Positions 33,420 to 46,666 are shown, counted from the first letter of the stretch. The stretch: DNA of 64,000 bases from Siphonodentalium dalli (GCA_032622095.1 CP136061.1:17486991-17550990); one strand, 5' to 3'. The notes: generated by a model not told the origin, from the sequence alone. Numbers and translations are program-made.

Positions 33420-34080
33420 ACCAAAAACATGTACCGGTATATACACGTCGTAACACAGTGAATACAAGTGTATTCAGGGAGGGGGGTTGCGGAAAAAATT
33501 TATATATATGGGGCGACAAAAAAATGTTTTTGCCCCTCTCGGGGACCCATCACCCCTCTACCTGCAACTGTTTTCTTTTTTTCCCCACCCAATTGTTGGG
33601 ACCCACCCCAAAATCTGTCAAAAACATAAAATATAAACTAAATCATAGCCTCGCAAAGAATGTTTCCATTTCTTATTATTTAATATTATTCCAGCATTTT
33701 AATAAACCTCTAAAGGGAGATAATTCTATTAGTATAAAATGTGGTAATGCTGAATGCATGCACTTAAAAGCATTGGGCATAATGCCATAAAACATAATAA
33801 TTATGAGGTAATACATGTCCTGATATCCTCAATAACTCCATATTCTTTTATATAACAATAGTATAAGATGTTTTAGAGCCAAGGCCCAATAGTAATACTG
33901 TAGCAATAGGGGTAGAACAAATTTCATCTCCCCTATTTCTGTAATATATATCTGCACATGGGTATGATGGGACCCAAGGAAAGTCACACTCACGGCAGCG
34001 CACAGTCTAAATACATGTATGGCATGTTGGTGTGCATATTGACATACACCAATATTAGTGAAGAATTAGTAGTATTATTA
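33420..34080. other. Unassigned stretch
   Basis: A frame of 110 codons (33458-33790) crosses homopolymer-rich sequence and has no domain. No repeat recognised. Confidence 0.3.
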
Positions 34081-34094
34081 ACTTATTATCAGAG

Positions 34095-34304
34095 TATGTA
34101 ATAATGTTGAATTGAATAAGCCACGGTCACCTTATATAAACAGTCCGCATAGGTGCCCCTGTGCAATGCGGTTTACTGGACGTATCACATGGAAACCCAT
34201 TATAAGAACAAGCATCCTGGATCAGACCGTCCAGTTAAGATATGTGACTTTGAGAAAGTTCGCACGAAGAGAGTTGCATAGATTACCTGTGCAGTTTGAT
34301 CCAG
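34095..34304 (+). CDS. Possible second exon of a small secreted protein
   Basis: Open for about 70 codons after ttattatcagag, containing HRCPCAMRFTGRITWKPI and ending LPVQFDP before the strong donor gttagt. Phase 1 at both ends if the acceptor is right. The +1-shifted frame reads CNAVYWTYHMETHYKNKH, which resembles part of a C2H2 finger, so this may instead be a frameshifted relic. I cannot decide between these readings. Confidence 0.2.
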
Positions 34305-34319
34305 GTTAGTATGACTTAT

Positions 34320-36303
34320 AATTAGTTTCAAGAACAAAGTTCGTATTAGTCATGTTTATATTCTAGCTTTATGTTGCATATGGAATAAGTTGAGACTTTA
34401 ATACCAAAAGCTACTTTTTATAGTTACACTGCTCTATCCTGCTATATCCTAAATTGAATATCAAAGCAACCAATAACGAACAAGCAACTAATAATTACAA
34501 TACCATATGTATTGGCAGTCAAATAACTGGAACTCCAGATATACTACCATACTATATGTATCTGTACAGTACGTAACTGCTTAGACTTGTGCATAATAAC
34601 TGTGGTTGAATAAATATCACAAAAGGCTAAGCTTTCATATTGTTATCCAAATAGTATGAACTTTTTGTATGAGTTATTTTGTTTTATAGTTTTAAACCAG
34701 TGGAATATGGTGGAATTGTTATTTTTGCTTATATCATCAAGTTTATCTTGATAACAAATAATATCCATTATGTGGATTAAGAACAGAAGATGGTAATCAT
34801 TTCATAATTATGCTTATATGCAAGCATTGTCGACTGATCGTGTCTGAGCATATAATTATGTTATAACAGTAAACAAATTTGTCAAAAGTAATTGCAAAAT
34901 TCATCACGGAATTCATCAATATAAACTCAGCTTTAAATTTTGTTCAAACCCTTAAAGGGATACACATGTGTATATATATATAGCTATAGCATACACTTTG
35001 ACATCCAATTGAAAGGCTATCTTGGATATGCATATTATAAATGTTTGTTCTTGTGTTTTAATGTTTGTTATATGATTTGTTTATATATATAATATATCTT
35101 TCATCCGTCGAAATCTGGTACATTAATTTTGACATACATCAGCATACACACACCCCTAAATGGTAGTTAGTACTGGTTAGTATGTTTTAAATAGCCTAGT
35201 GGGTCATATGGTTGATATTAACAGAATACATGAGCACAAACACTTTTGTAAGTAGAGGAAATAATTTGCATTTTTTGTCATTTACACAATTTTTCCGGGT
35301 TCAAATGACCCACCCACCCCCGCCCTATATATGGAATTTTTGTGCGCGCCCCCCCTGGTGTATTAGGCATTTATAAAACATGATACGTTTTACAGTTACA
35401 CTATATATGTATCGGTGTGTGGTCTCATTCAGGGTCCACTTATCAATACCTGTTATTGACGTAGCAAAACACAAGTGATGTGCCCATGTTATTTATAAAA
35501 AATCACTGAATGTATTGAATTCAACAAAAGAAGACAATAACGTTAATAATTGAGCAATAATTTGAGATCATTTCCATTCAATTCAAATCAACATTTGTAA
35601 ATTGTGAACTAATTTCGAGGTTGGAATAGAATATGTAAAGAATGTGCGATAAGCAACACAGGTATATGTATCGTATATCGATTTCGGGGTTGAGTGGGTC
35701 ACAGTGAATCACTCTCCCAAAACATTACCGCCACTGTGTTCAATAACTATAGATGTATTTACCTACTGTGTTTTCTGCGCCCAAGTTGATACGAACTTTC
35801 AGTGTCAACATTGTATCTTTAATTATCGTCCATTGATGGAATTAAATGAATGTGTATATTGATTACATATGTCCCAAAGTACACATGATAGTTTGAATGT
35901 GATTTCGAATTTGGCAAATGCTAATGCAAAATTTATGGAGATAATCAATCATAATTAATCTGTCTTTACAAGTAGTATTAGTTACAACGTGTATTCAAAC
36001 TATTTATTGAATTGAAATACAAATTCATAATTTGTCAAACACAAGAAAACATATTTCAGTCATATCTCGATGTCCATACCAGCTGGGTTCCGTATAAACC
36101 AGTGTCCGTATCAACCTGGGGCCGTATCATCCAGGGTTCGTATAACAGCTGTGGCGCCATGCTTTCACTCCCATAACAATGCATGGTTACTACAAGTGTC
36201 AGAGGGTTCATTATATATATAATATGATCGTACGTGACACGTAATGGAGCAACCACCAAGTTGATCATTAAGTTCAATGTTACAATAATTATAGGATGTT
36301 CCG
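34320..36303. other. Unassigned AT-rich stretch
   Basis: No gene or clear repeat, except the short tacgg-type repeat block at 36070-36135 (ccgtataaaccagtgtccgt and variants). Confidence 0.35.
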
Positions 36304-36849
36304 TACAGGGTACTACATGTGCTACACCACTCGGATAAATGTCTGTGTCATCACACTAAAATACCATGTTATAACTTGAATTGATATATTCGTAATCGTA
36401 TATAGTCACCAATAGCCGTGTTACCACCGTAGTAACGGACATTGCCCATATAGTGAACTATTCAAACCCAGCATTAAAATCATGGTTATGATCAGTCCAA
36501 ACATATGAGTAAAGTTCGAACATAAGATAATAATAGCTGAGAATCTGGTGTGAATTGAACTGTGGTGGGGCCTCAAGCATATCTACCCCTGCACGTCAGA
36601 ACAAAATTATGCCATGAAATGGCATAATTAGCTTGAGGATGGAAGTGAACCATCATCCCACAGCGAAATCAACCAGGCATGTTGGGTTTGAATAGTTCAC
36701 TAGATGGGCAATGTCAGGTACTACGGTAGTAACCCAGCTATTGGTGACTATATACGATTACGAATATATCAATTCAAGTTATAACATGGTATTTTAGTGT
36801 GATGACACAGACATTTATCCGAGTGGTGTAGCACATGTAGTACCCTGTA
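36304..36849. mobile_element. 546-bp MITE with long TIRs of about 150 bp
   Basis: Left end tacagggtactacatgtg and right end cacatgtagtaccctgta are exact inverses, and near-perfect pairing continues inward to gttcactatatgggcaatgt / acattgcccatatagtgaac. TA flanks both ends, fitting a Tc1/mariner-type target duplication. The central 200 bp are unpaired and have no coding potential. Confidence 0.9.
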
Positions 36850-37545
36850 TGCATATATACATATATATATCACAGCAGAAGTTTCCTTAGAATTAATGGA
36901 TGGAAATGGAATGCCTTTAATATTTGTATTATTTGAGTCGGACATAGATTTCCTTAGCTGCAGGCAATCAATGCAATATATGTAAACTATGTAGAAAAAG
37001 AAATTATTGAATGAAGTGTAGTGAATATGATGCGTCACTTTAATATTTGAGTCGGACATAGCTTACCTTACCTGAAGGCAATCAATGCAATAAGTGATGT
37101 AGAAACAGAAGTTATTGAATGAAGTGTAATGAATATGAAGCGTCATTTTAATGCAATATCGATTGGGTGGAAGAGAAATGTCACTTTAATAGTTAACGAT
37201 GATATACATATAGAATTATAGATTATCCCCATTGATGACGATCAATGCAATGAACAGTGTAGAAATGGAGAAAACGTTGCCTGAATGAATCAATGTGTGA
37301 ACATAAAGTCTCACTTTAATGAAATATTGAGACGATGGAATCAACGATGAATTTGCAATTTCTTTAATGATGAAATTGGTTTACATATACATGTATATGC
37401 AGCTGAAAATGTGAATTGACTGAAATGTAATTATGAAAGTGTCAATGGCACTGTAGCTAACATGGAAAGGGAATAATTTCATGTGTTACAGTTAATGGAG
37501 CGATTAGGAATATGGAAAGTTGAAAGGCCTAGTTATGCAAAGATA
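36850..37545. repeat. Diverged tandem repeat of about 110 bp
   Basis: Blocks with tttgagtcggacatag, ggcaatcaatgcaat, gttattgaatgaagtgta and gcgtcactttaat recur at about 36930, 37045, 37150 and, more diverged, 37240. No gene. Confidence 0.7.
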
Positions 37546-40500
37546 AAAATCAAAGATGGCCGCGACAGCCATGTTTTTTGGCAAATGACCCAAAAAGACT
37601 CCTTCCTATTTACGTGCCATTGTTAACATCCCTCACAAATTTCATGATGATCCGACAAAAGATACGACATGTAGCCTGTGTCAAAGGATTTAGTTGTGTA
37701 AAGAGTAAAATACAAGATGGCTGCTGGCGACCAGGTTTTTTGGTTGAATTTAAAATGAATCTGTTCCCATCTACATGTAATTGTTAACATCCATGACAAA
37801 TCTCATGATGATTGGACCAAAGATTCGACTTGTAGCCCTTGACAAAGAATTTAGTCATGCAAAGAGTATAATCCAAGATGGCTGCTGGCGGCCATGTTTT
37901 TGGCCGAACAACCCCAAAATTACTCGTTTCCCATCTACATGTCAATTTTAACATCCATGACAAATGTAATGAAAGTGTCAATGACACTGTAGCTCAACTT
38001 AGTAGGGGAATGATTTAATGGTTGACAGTAAGTGGAGGAATAGGAAAAGTGCTAATTGAAATGTCTAAGTAAGACAAGATGTACATGTCAATATCAACAT
38101 TCATGACAGGTTTCATAATGATCGGATCAGGGATGTGGTGATTATGGTGTGCCAAAGGATTTATTGATGCAAAGAGTAAATTCTAAAATGGCCAATGGCA
38201 GCCATGTTTTTTTCCGAATTACATGTACCCCAAAATGACCTGTTCCCATCTACAGCCTTTACAAATCTCATAATGATCTGATCAAAGGTACGACCTGTAG
38301 CCTGTGCCAATGGATTTAGTCATGCAAAGAGTAAAATCCAAGATGGCTGCTGGCGGCCATGTTTTTCGACTGAACGACCCCAAAATAACTCGTTTCCCAT
38401 CTACATGTCATTGTTAACATCCATGACAAATTTCATGAAGTTACGACCAAAGCTACAACCTGTAGCCCGCACCAAAGGATTTAGTCGTGCAAAGAGTAAA
38501 ATCCAATATGGCTGCTGGCGGACATGTTTTTAGCCAAACGACCCCAAAAACACTCGTTCCCATCTACATGTTAATATTAACATCCATGATAAATGTCATG
38601 ATGATCAGACGAACAGCACGACATGTAGCCCGTGCCAATGGATTGAATTTTGAAATCCAAGATGGCCGCCAGTGGCCATGTTTTTTGGTCGTATGACCCC
38701 AAAATGACTCGTTCCCATCTACATGTCAATATCAACATTCATAACAAATTTCATAAAGATCAGACCAAAGGTACGACCTGTAGCCCGCGCCAAAGGATTT
38801 AGTCATGCAAAGAGTAAAATCCAAGATGGCTGCTGGCGGCCATGTTTTTTGACCGGACGACCCCAAAAACACTCGTTCCCATCTACATGTCATTGTTAAC
38901 ATCCATGACAAAATTTCATGAAGTTCTGACCAAAGCTACAACCTGTAGCCTGCGCCAAAGAATTTAGTCATGCAAAGAGTAAAATCCAAGATGGCTGCTG
39001 GCGGCCATGTGTTTTGGCTGAACGACCCCAAAATCACTCGTTCCCATATAAATGTCAATATTAACATCCATGATAAATTTCATGATGATCAGACGAACAG
39101 CACGACCTGTAGCCCGCGCCATTGGATTGAATTTTGAAATCCAAGATGGCCGCCAGCAGCCATATTTTTTGGCCAGATGACCCCAAAATGACTCGTTCCT
39201 ATCTACATGTCAATATCAACATTCATGACAAATTTAATAAAGATCAGACCAAAGGTACGACCTGTAGCCCGCGCCAAAGGATTTAGTCATGCAAAGAGTA
39301 AAATCCAAGATGGCTGCTGGTGGCCATGTTTTTTGGCCGAACGACTCCAAAATCACTTGTTCCCATCTGCATGTCATTGTTAACATCCATGACAAATTTC
39401 ATGATGATCAGACGAACAGCACGACCTGTAGCCTGCGCCAAAGGATTGAATTTTGAAATCAAAGATGACCACCAGCGGCCATTCGTTCCCATCTACATGT
39501 CAAGGTCAACATTCATGACAAATTTCATAAAGATCAGACCAAAGGTACGACCTGTAGCCCGCGCCAAAGGAAATTGTTGAGGGACACACGCACACACGGA
39601 CGACGGACGCCAAACCATGGCAATAGCTCAAACTTACAAAGTAAGTTGAGCTAATAATGATCCGACAAGAGATACGACCTGTAGCCCGTGCTAATGGATT
39701 GAATTTTGAAATCCAAGATGACCGCTGACGGCCATGTTTTTTGGTCAAACTACCCCAAAATGACTCGTTCCCATCTACATTGTACATGTCAATAGCCATG
39801 ACAAATAACATAATGATCTGACCAAAGGTACGACCTAGAGCCTGTGCCGAAGGATTTAGTCACGAAAAGAGTAAAATCCAAGATGCTCATGACGGCCATG
39901 TTTTTTGGTCGAACTACCCCAAAATGACTCATTCCCATCAGCCTGTCATTATTAACATCCATGACAAATTTCATGATAATCAGAAGAACAGTACGACATG
40001 AAGACCGCGCCAATCGATTTAATTTTGAAATCAAAGATGGCTGCCAGCGGCCATGTTTTTTGGCCAAATTACCCCAAAATGACTCATTACCATCTACATG
40101 TCAATGTCAACATTCATGACAAATTTCATAATAATCTGACCAAAGTAAGGACATGTAGCCTGTGCCAAAGGATTTAGTCATGCAAAGAGTAAAATCCAAG
40201 ATGGCTGCTGGCGGCCATGTCTTTTGACCGAATGATCCCAAAAGGACTCGTTCCCATTTACATGTCAAGGTCAACAGCCATGACAAATTTCACGAAGATC
40301 CGACCAAAGCTACGACCTGTAGCCCGCGCCGAAGGATTTAGTCATGCAAAAAGTAAAATCCAAGATGGCTACTGGTGGCCATGTTTTTTGGCCTAACGAC
40401 CCCAAAATAACTCGTTGCCATCTACATGTCAATATTAACATCTATGACAAATTTCATGAAGATCAGACTAAAGGCACAACCTTGAAATCCAAGATGGCCG

Positions 40501-40549
40501 CCAAGATGTTTTTCGATCGAAAGACCCCAAAATGATTCGTTCCCATCTA
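37545..40549. repeat. Satellite of about 155-165-bp units, about 17 copies
   Basis: Each unit has the order aagatggctgctggcggcca, tgttttttgg, ccccaaaatgactcgttccc, atctacatgtcaat, aacatccatgacaaatttca, and acgacctgtagcccgcgcca. Two unit types exist: type A ends tcatgcaaagagtaaaatcc, type B is shorter and ends ggattgaattttgaaatcc. From about 38340 the order is A-A-B, A-A-B, A-B. Near 39575-39660 the array is interrupted by a tail with ggacgacggacgccaaacca and ggcaatagctcaaac. Open frames here are repeat translations. Confidence 0.95.
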
Positions 40550-40860
40550 CCCTGCTGGGAAAAACAAGTGTCCACTTAACCACGGTGCGGTTAGCATTGC
40601 CACCGCGGCCGAAATGCAACTACACCGCGGCTCCACTGGCTAACTACAGTTGGGCATTGGTTTATTTGCCATTCGGCCATGGTGTAGTTGCCGCTGTGTA
40701 CATTCATCAAACTGAAAAAAGACAATACAAACCAGAAATCTAACCACGGTGTACACACCATTCGGCCCCGTTGTAGTTGCTTTTTGGCCATGGTGTACAT
40801 GTGTACTTGTCGTTCGGCCGCGGTGTACATGTACTTGCCGCTCGGCCGCGGCGCTCAACT
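40550..40860. mobile_element. CCCTGCTG TIR element, reference copy (right end lost)
   Basis: Starts ccctgctgggaaaaacaagt and carries blocks such as accacggtgcggttagc, ccattcggccatggtgtag and cggccgcggtgtacatg. It has the same sequence as the interrupted copy at 45840-47380 but without the insertion, showing that the insert there is secondary. The right terminal repeat is missing; sequence continues into the ggcaatatctcaaac repeat tail. Confidence 0.8.
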
Positions 40861-40861
40861 G

Positions 40862-40908
40862 CCAACTCATGGCAATATCTCAAACTTACAAAGTAAGTTG
40901 AGCTAATA
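40862..40908. repeat. Repeat tail with small hairpin
   Basis: ctcaaacttacaaagtaagttgag forms a short hairpin; the same tail is at 39617-39655 inside the satellite. Confidence 0.75.
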
Positions 40909-41170
40909 AAACGGGATGCGTTGGAATTTTGCAAAATGAATAAAATGAAAACCGTCGAGAGCTCCGAAAGAGGGGTGGGCGGGTCACCGGAAACACAGGT
41001 ATTTATTTTTTTGGCTTTACTACTTCGGGGTTCATGCAGTTTGCTGAATTTTTCTTGCGGTCAAAATCTGATGACCACATTGAACCCGCCGTTCATTTCT
41101 TATATAATACAGCAGTATTACATGTACATGGGGTGACACCACTATAGAGGGGGTCAATTACTTAAATCTA
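40909..41170. other. Unassigned short stretch
   Basis: No domain or repeat recognised. Confidence 0.3.
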
Positions 41171-41423
41171 GGGAAGTCGATAGCCGAGAGGTACTGTAGT
41201 GTACTGGTCTCTCGTGCTAGCGGGCCGGGGATCGCAACCTGGTCAGGGTATTCTGACAAAAATCAGAACTCGGTCAGATACCAAGTTTGTAAAGCTGAAA
41301 AGTCTCATTTGAGATCACTGAATAAAGATCTGAATGCAAAAATACCGACTTCCACCATTACAACATCTATCCAGGTATTTTGTTGTTGTGCAGTATGCTG
41401 TCTGATTGGGGGTGCGGACATTA

Positions 41424-43988
41424 TAGTCCAGTGCATTTATGAGAAAAAATGCCAAACCCGGAACTAATTGCAACAGAATTTTTTTTTGCTGGAATAAGTA
41501 CATAAACCCTCCATAAACAACATACTAAAAATCGGCAAAAAATCGGAAAAAGGAAAATTGGTGAATTTCGTGAAATAAATTTGGGAAAATTTGGTCAAAT
41601 CATCAATTTATGGATTTTCATGGATGTATTTAAAAACAATCAAATTCACAAATCACACAAATAGCAGGTGTATTGTGTCGACCACAATTTCCTGAACCCA
41701 GTACTGAAAACCAGTCCCTGATTCATAACTTATTTTTTCGAGTTGTGTGCCTTCAAAAACGCGAGTTTACATGATTTTGGAGCCTTAATTTCGCAGAATG
41801 AGCCAAATGCCGTATTATATGGTTAATTATTAAAAAAACTAGAGCAAAATTAATGACTTTTTCACTGTTTTAGTAATTTCCTCACTAGATTAAACACAAA
41901 ATATTATTAATATGTGCATCTATAATTAAGAAGAAGATTATATTCTCAAACAAAATGCGTATTCCATTGTATGGACTTAGCAATTTTGCCTCGGACACTG
42001 AACGTGTGTGATGAAATGCAATATTTGAGGTCATGTAACTCAATAATTTAATACCCATATGCCACGCAGAATGAGCCAAATGCCGTATTATATGGTTAAT
42101 TATTTAAAAAACTAGAGCAAAATTAATGACTTTTTCACTGTTTTAGTAATTTCCTCACTAGATTAAACACAAAATATTATTAATATGTGCATCTATAATT
42201 AAGAAGAAGATTATATTCTCAAACAAAATGCGTATTCCATTGTATGGACTTAGCAATTTTGCCTCGGACACTGAACGTGTGTGATGAAATGCAATATTTG
42301 AGGTCATGTAACTCAATAATTTAATACCCATATGCCATGCTTTTCTTATAACCTTTTAAGTATGTTGGATTGAACAAATTGTAAATGTATTAACAGGACA
42401 TTATTTAAGAAAATCAACTTATGGCCCTTTGAATACTTAGTCTTAGCTTGTTTCCAAAGATGCCAGTTTGAGCCATTTTTGTCCAGTATAAAAGGTTTTG
42501 GGCCATAAAAACAAAAAACAATGGGTGTTTTAATGTGTAAAATTATTTGAACTTTCATCTCACAACACTTTAGTGATAAAAAATTAGCCTTACATTGGTT
42601 ATGCCATAGTATGTCTCTTGATTTCTTTCATTTTTCAGGAAACTGGCTCCAATTTTAACGTTGGTATAGGGGTAGGAAAAATCACAAAATGCAATCTTAT
42701 CACCAAATTACAGACATTTCAGACACAATGTTGTTTTCTTCCAGTTTGTGTACATTCCTGTTGCATTATAAAACTGCTTAATACGTTATCGGACGTTGAT
42801 TTAGAATTTTATGGTTATGTTGTATAAAAACAATCTCAAACTGCCAATTTGACATTTCACTGCCAAATTATGACAAAAAATATTATAGCTCTGTCAATAA
42901 ACATAAACAATGGAAATATGAAATTATATATGAAAGAACAATGTAAGCATAAGCTGTAGATATAAAGTGTTATGCTTCAAGATGCATAATTTTGAAGTTT
43001 TTGTTGATATGCTTTCCCCTACCCCATTTTTCTACCGTTCAAATTTGGAGTATGTTTCCACAATGATGAGTGAAATCCAGTGACATTCATTGGTATAACC
43101 ATTGAAATGCTATTTTATCAACAAAAAAATTATTTAAGACGACAGATCACATAACTTTACACAATCAACTTTTGTTAATTTTTCTGAATATGCTTAATAT
43201 CCTTTTAAAATTGACAAAAACGCCCCACAATAGCATTTTCGGAAAAAAGGCTAGACTAAGAGTTCATAGGACCATAATTTTATTTTCTTCACCAATGTAT
43301 TTGAAAATTCCTTCACAATTTGTTCAATTCAGTATTCTCAAAATGTTATGAGAAAAGCAGAGCATATGGATATTAATTTATTGAGTTACATGACCTCAAA
43401 TATGGCATTTCATCACACGAGTTCTGTGTCAAGGCAAATTTTGCTAAGTCCATACAATGGAACACACATTTTGTTTGAGAATATTTTATTCTCCTTATTC
43501 ATAGATGCACATATTAATAATATTTTGTGTTTTATCTAGTGAGGAAATTACTAAAACAGAGAAAAAGTAATTAATTTTACTCTAGTTTTTTAAATAATTA
43601 ACCATATAATACGGCTTTTGACTCATTCTGCGAAATTAAGGCTCCAAAATCAGGTAAACTCGCGTTTTTGAAGGCACACAACTCGAAAAATACTTAAGGA
43701 ATCTAGGAATGGTTTCCAGTTCTGGATTCAGGAAAATGTGGACAACAAAATAGGCATGATATTTGTAGAACTTGTAAATTTGAATTTTTTATATACAATC
43801 GTGAAAATCCATAAATTGATGATTTGACCAAATTTTCCCAATTTGTTTTCACGAAATTCACTAATTTCCCTTTTTCCGATTTTTGCTGATTTTTAGTATG
43901 TTGTTTATGGAGGGTATATGTACCAATTCCAGCAAAAAAAAATTCTGTTGCAATTAGTTCTGGGTAAAACCATAAATGCGCTGGACTA
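41424..43988. mobile_element. 2.57-kb long-inverted-repeat element inside the SINE
   Basis: Ends tagtccagtgcatttatg and cataaatgcgctggacta; pairing continues for about 640 bp per arm (left to about 42065, right from about 43350). The target triplet tta is duplicated (41421-41423 and 43989-43991). The left arm contains a tandem duplication of 273 bp (41793-42065 and 42066-42338) that the right arm lacks. The loop (42340-43350) has no recognised gene. Confidence 0.9.
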
Positions 43989-44017
43989 TTAATGGCTGAC
44001 CTGTGTACATGCCTCGG

Positions 44018-44705
44018 GGTATCTGGAGAAGTCAGCCCAAAACAAGGTCGGCCACAAGAGAAGTCGGCCCGGGTAAATTAAAGATTGGTCAAGAAAAGTC
44101 GGCCCCATTATTATTTTACTGCTTGTTAATGCCTGTGGCACAATAAGATGAGACCGACATTTCGCCACATGGTGTCATAAGGGATTACATCACCTCGTAG
44201 CATTCCATTTTATGTGACCATGTTTTGGTCACATGGTGTCAAGGAGGATTATATCACCTCCTGGCAATCCATTTGCTTATCGCGCACTGTCATGGTTTTA
44301 CGCAGATATGTCGATAGGGTTCGTTAAACGGAAATTTAAATCTGTACCGGAAAAATAGCCATATATACAAGACATGGTATTAGACCAGATACGAACCTTC
44401 ACACTTAGTCAGCCAATTAATCTATAGACCTAAACAATGTCCTGTCATAATTATAATGGGCGTCGCGCCAGAGGGATTTCCACATGGAAGCAGTCAGCGA
44501 AACGCCGATAAAGATCAACACTAAGTCATATACAATGTAGTGTTGAACAAGGTTTCTGTGACACCTGATATACATGTATGTTACTCAATTGAGTAAACAT
44601 GTCACTAACTGATGTTAATAGCTGGGCCGACTTCGTACGGGGCCGAGTTCTGGGCCGACTTCTCTGGGGCCGACTTCGTAGCGGGGCCGACTTCTCCTGT
44701 ATTCC
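44018..44705. mobile_element. 688-bp TIR element with GAAGTCGGCCC repeats, inside the SINE
   Basis: Ends ctggagaagtcagccc and gggccgacttctcctg are inverted. Subterminal copies of gaagtcggccc (left) and ggccgacttc (right) are repeated several times. The SINE bases gcctcgg/gccttgg flank it (44011-44017 and 44706-44712), a target duplication of about 7 bp. No transposase frame. Confidence 0.85.
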
Positions 44706-44786
44706 GCCTTGGTGTGTGCACATTAAAGAACGCTACAGGGTTATAAAGTTACTAGTACTCGGCCGTGGTAGCACCTGGACCCGACA

Positions 44787-44845
44787 GGAATGATTAACAG
44801 CCCGAGGGGCTATTTATAGACCCGAGAGGGAGTTAATCATTCCTG
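44787..44845. repeat. Small hairpin after the SINE
   Basis: aggaatgattaac and gttaatcattcct face each other around agcccgaggggct and cccgagaggg. Confidence 0.85.
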
Positions 44846-45839
44846 GAGGGCTGTAAAGAAACCAAGGCGCGCGACAAAATAATGCTATTACTATTATTAC
44901 CACACCGTCCTGGTGTGAACATGCTTTAATGAAAACAAAGCTTAGCGCTCGCTTCTGTTCAACTTCACCTTAAAATCATCGAATCATGACGTGTGGGTAA
45001 AATAATGTTCATCTAATAAAGAACGCCCTCTAAAGTGGTAAAATATTAAGTAATAGTGTTAACGTTGGAATCAACAGAAAAATCAGACTTTAATTTTTGA
45101 GGCGCGCCATCGCTCTTGCGCACCATCGCGCGGCTAAAATTGAAAACCAGTGAGCGATCAATTGCGCGCCTATGCCAAATACGGAGAGCGTACAAGTATA
45201 AAGAAACAGCTTGAATGTTGTAGCAAAATATCAAATGAATTCTCCAAAACCAACATTCATTGTCGACATTCATCAAAAGGTGATCCCTCGTGCCACGATG
45301 ATTGGCAGTTTAAGTTTTTTGAGGTCACACGATGCGAAGTGTCAAATGCACTATCTGTCTGAGACTGAATGATTCGAAGCTAAAAATACATTTGAACGAT
45401 TTCTATGTATGGCTTATGACGTCACATAAATTCCTGGAAAATCAAAGCGAGACCACGTGGCCGGGAGATGTTACCGTATTTATTTCGTCAGCATTGAATC
45501 GGAGTATTAAATTCATTCCTTATTAATAATTATGAATTACAATTAATATAGGAGCATGTACAATATGAAAACCAGTGTGTAACATTCACTTGTGCTTATG
45601 GATAGTGGATTAAGCAGTGTTAAACCATCAAAGAGTTTCAATGGACATCCATCGTGAGTAAACTAATTCAATTTACGCAGCATTTATGGATGTATTTCCG
45701 CTGTTTATTTTATCTTGATAGAAACCGCGCGGCTGGCCAAAACCCAGCGAGCGGGACTATGCGCGCCTACATTTTGTAAACATGAAAGTCTGAATGATAT
45801 CTGTATCAATTTGAACTGAATACTAGTACACATGTACTA
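44846..45839. other. Unassigned stretch
   Basis: Short open frames without domains. The words gcgcgcc and gcgcggct recur near 45100-45170 and 45725-45765 and suggest diverged repeat material. No gene supported. Confidence 0.3.
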
Positions 45840-46000
45840 CCCTGCTGTGCAAAACAAGTGTCCACTTAACCACGGTGCGCTTAGCATTGCCACTGCGGCC
45901 GAAATGCAACTACACAGCGTCTCCACCAGCTAACTACAGTTGGGCCGCGGTGTATTTGCCATTCGACCATGGTGTAGTTGCCGCTGTGTGCATTCATTAA

Positions 46001-46590
46001 CTCTTTGAACCCGGCGGCCCGCTGTAGCGGGCACGACGTCATTTACGTTCACCCCGGTGGCCCGCTACAGCGGGCTGGCGAAACCATTCTCACTTCCCTA
46101 CTTTATAACTAAATATTATAAACTTTATATTCAAGAAGGATCAATGTATATACCGCGATGATTGTTATTGGAATCAATATTGTACTCCCACTGGAGGTGC
46201 TGCGAAAAATTACGGCAGGAAAATCCAGAAACAGACCAGAACTGTCATTTTTTTAGATTTAAAAAGAAATTGGGGTCATATATCCGTTATATGGGGACAC
46301 CGTTTAACGACGTTAATTTGGGGTAGTTTAAAGGCATGGGGGCCGACCTGCCCAGGAACAGTTATAAATTGACACAAATGGGAAGTGCCTGGATCGGCTT
46401 ATAATTTATATGTAAGTGTCTCAATGTTGTTTGAGAGAGAAATTTATTTGCATGTGTTATATGGCTTAATGACCATACAATCAATAGTATAGCTACATTT
46501 CAAGACATCCAATATTTGCATAGCAACGGTTGTTAGGGTTGAACCAAGCTGAGATGATTGTAGAACTAGAATAATTCCCACAGACAATGG

Positions 46591-46666
<76 letters not shown>

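Larger units (their letters stand above)
41171..44785 (+). mobile_element. tRNA-derived SINE split by two later insertions
   Basis: Three SINE pieces in order: 41171-41423, 43989-44017 and 44706-44785. The head (agtcgatagccgagaggta ... ccggggatcgcaacctgg) resembles a tRNA-Ser-type promoter with degenerate A and B boxes. Comparison with the intact - strand copy at 47450-47866 shows that a 2565-bp element and a 688-bp element interrupt it. The 3' tail after cggccgtggtagcacctgga is replaced by a hairpin sequence. Confidence 0.8.

Noticed and set aside
34120-34300. C2H2 zinc-finger gene
   Set aside because: A finger-like spacing appears only after assuming a one-base deletion. One short match is not enough.
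37578-40067. Several frames of 65-100 codons on both strands
   Set aside because: They follow the 160-bp satellite units and share repeated peptide segments; no domain is present.
42618-42827. Open frame in the loop of the long-inverted-repeat element
   Set aside because: Short, Cys-rich by chance, no domain and no similarity to a transposase.
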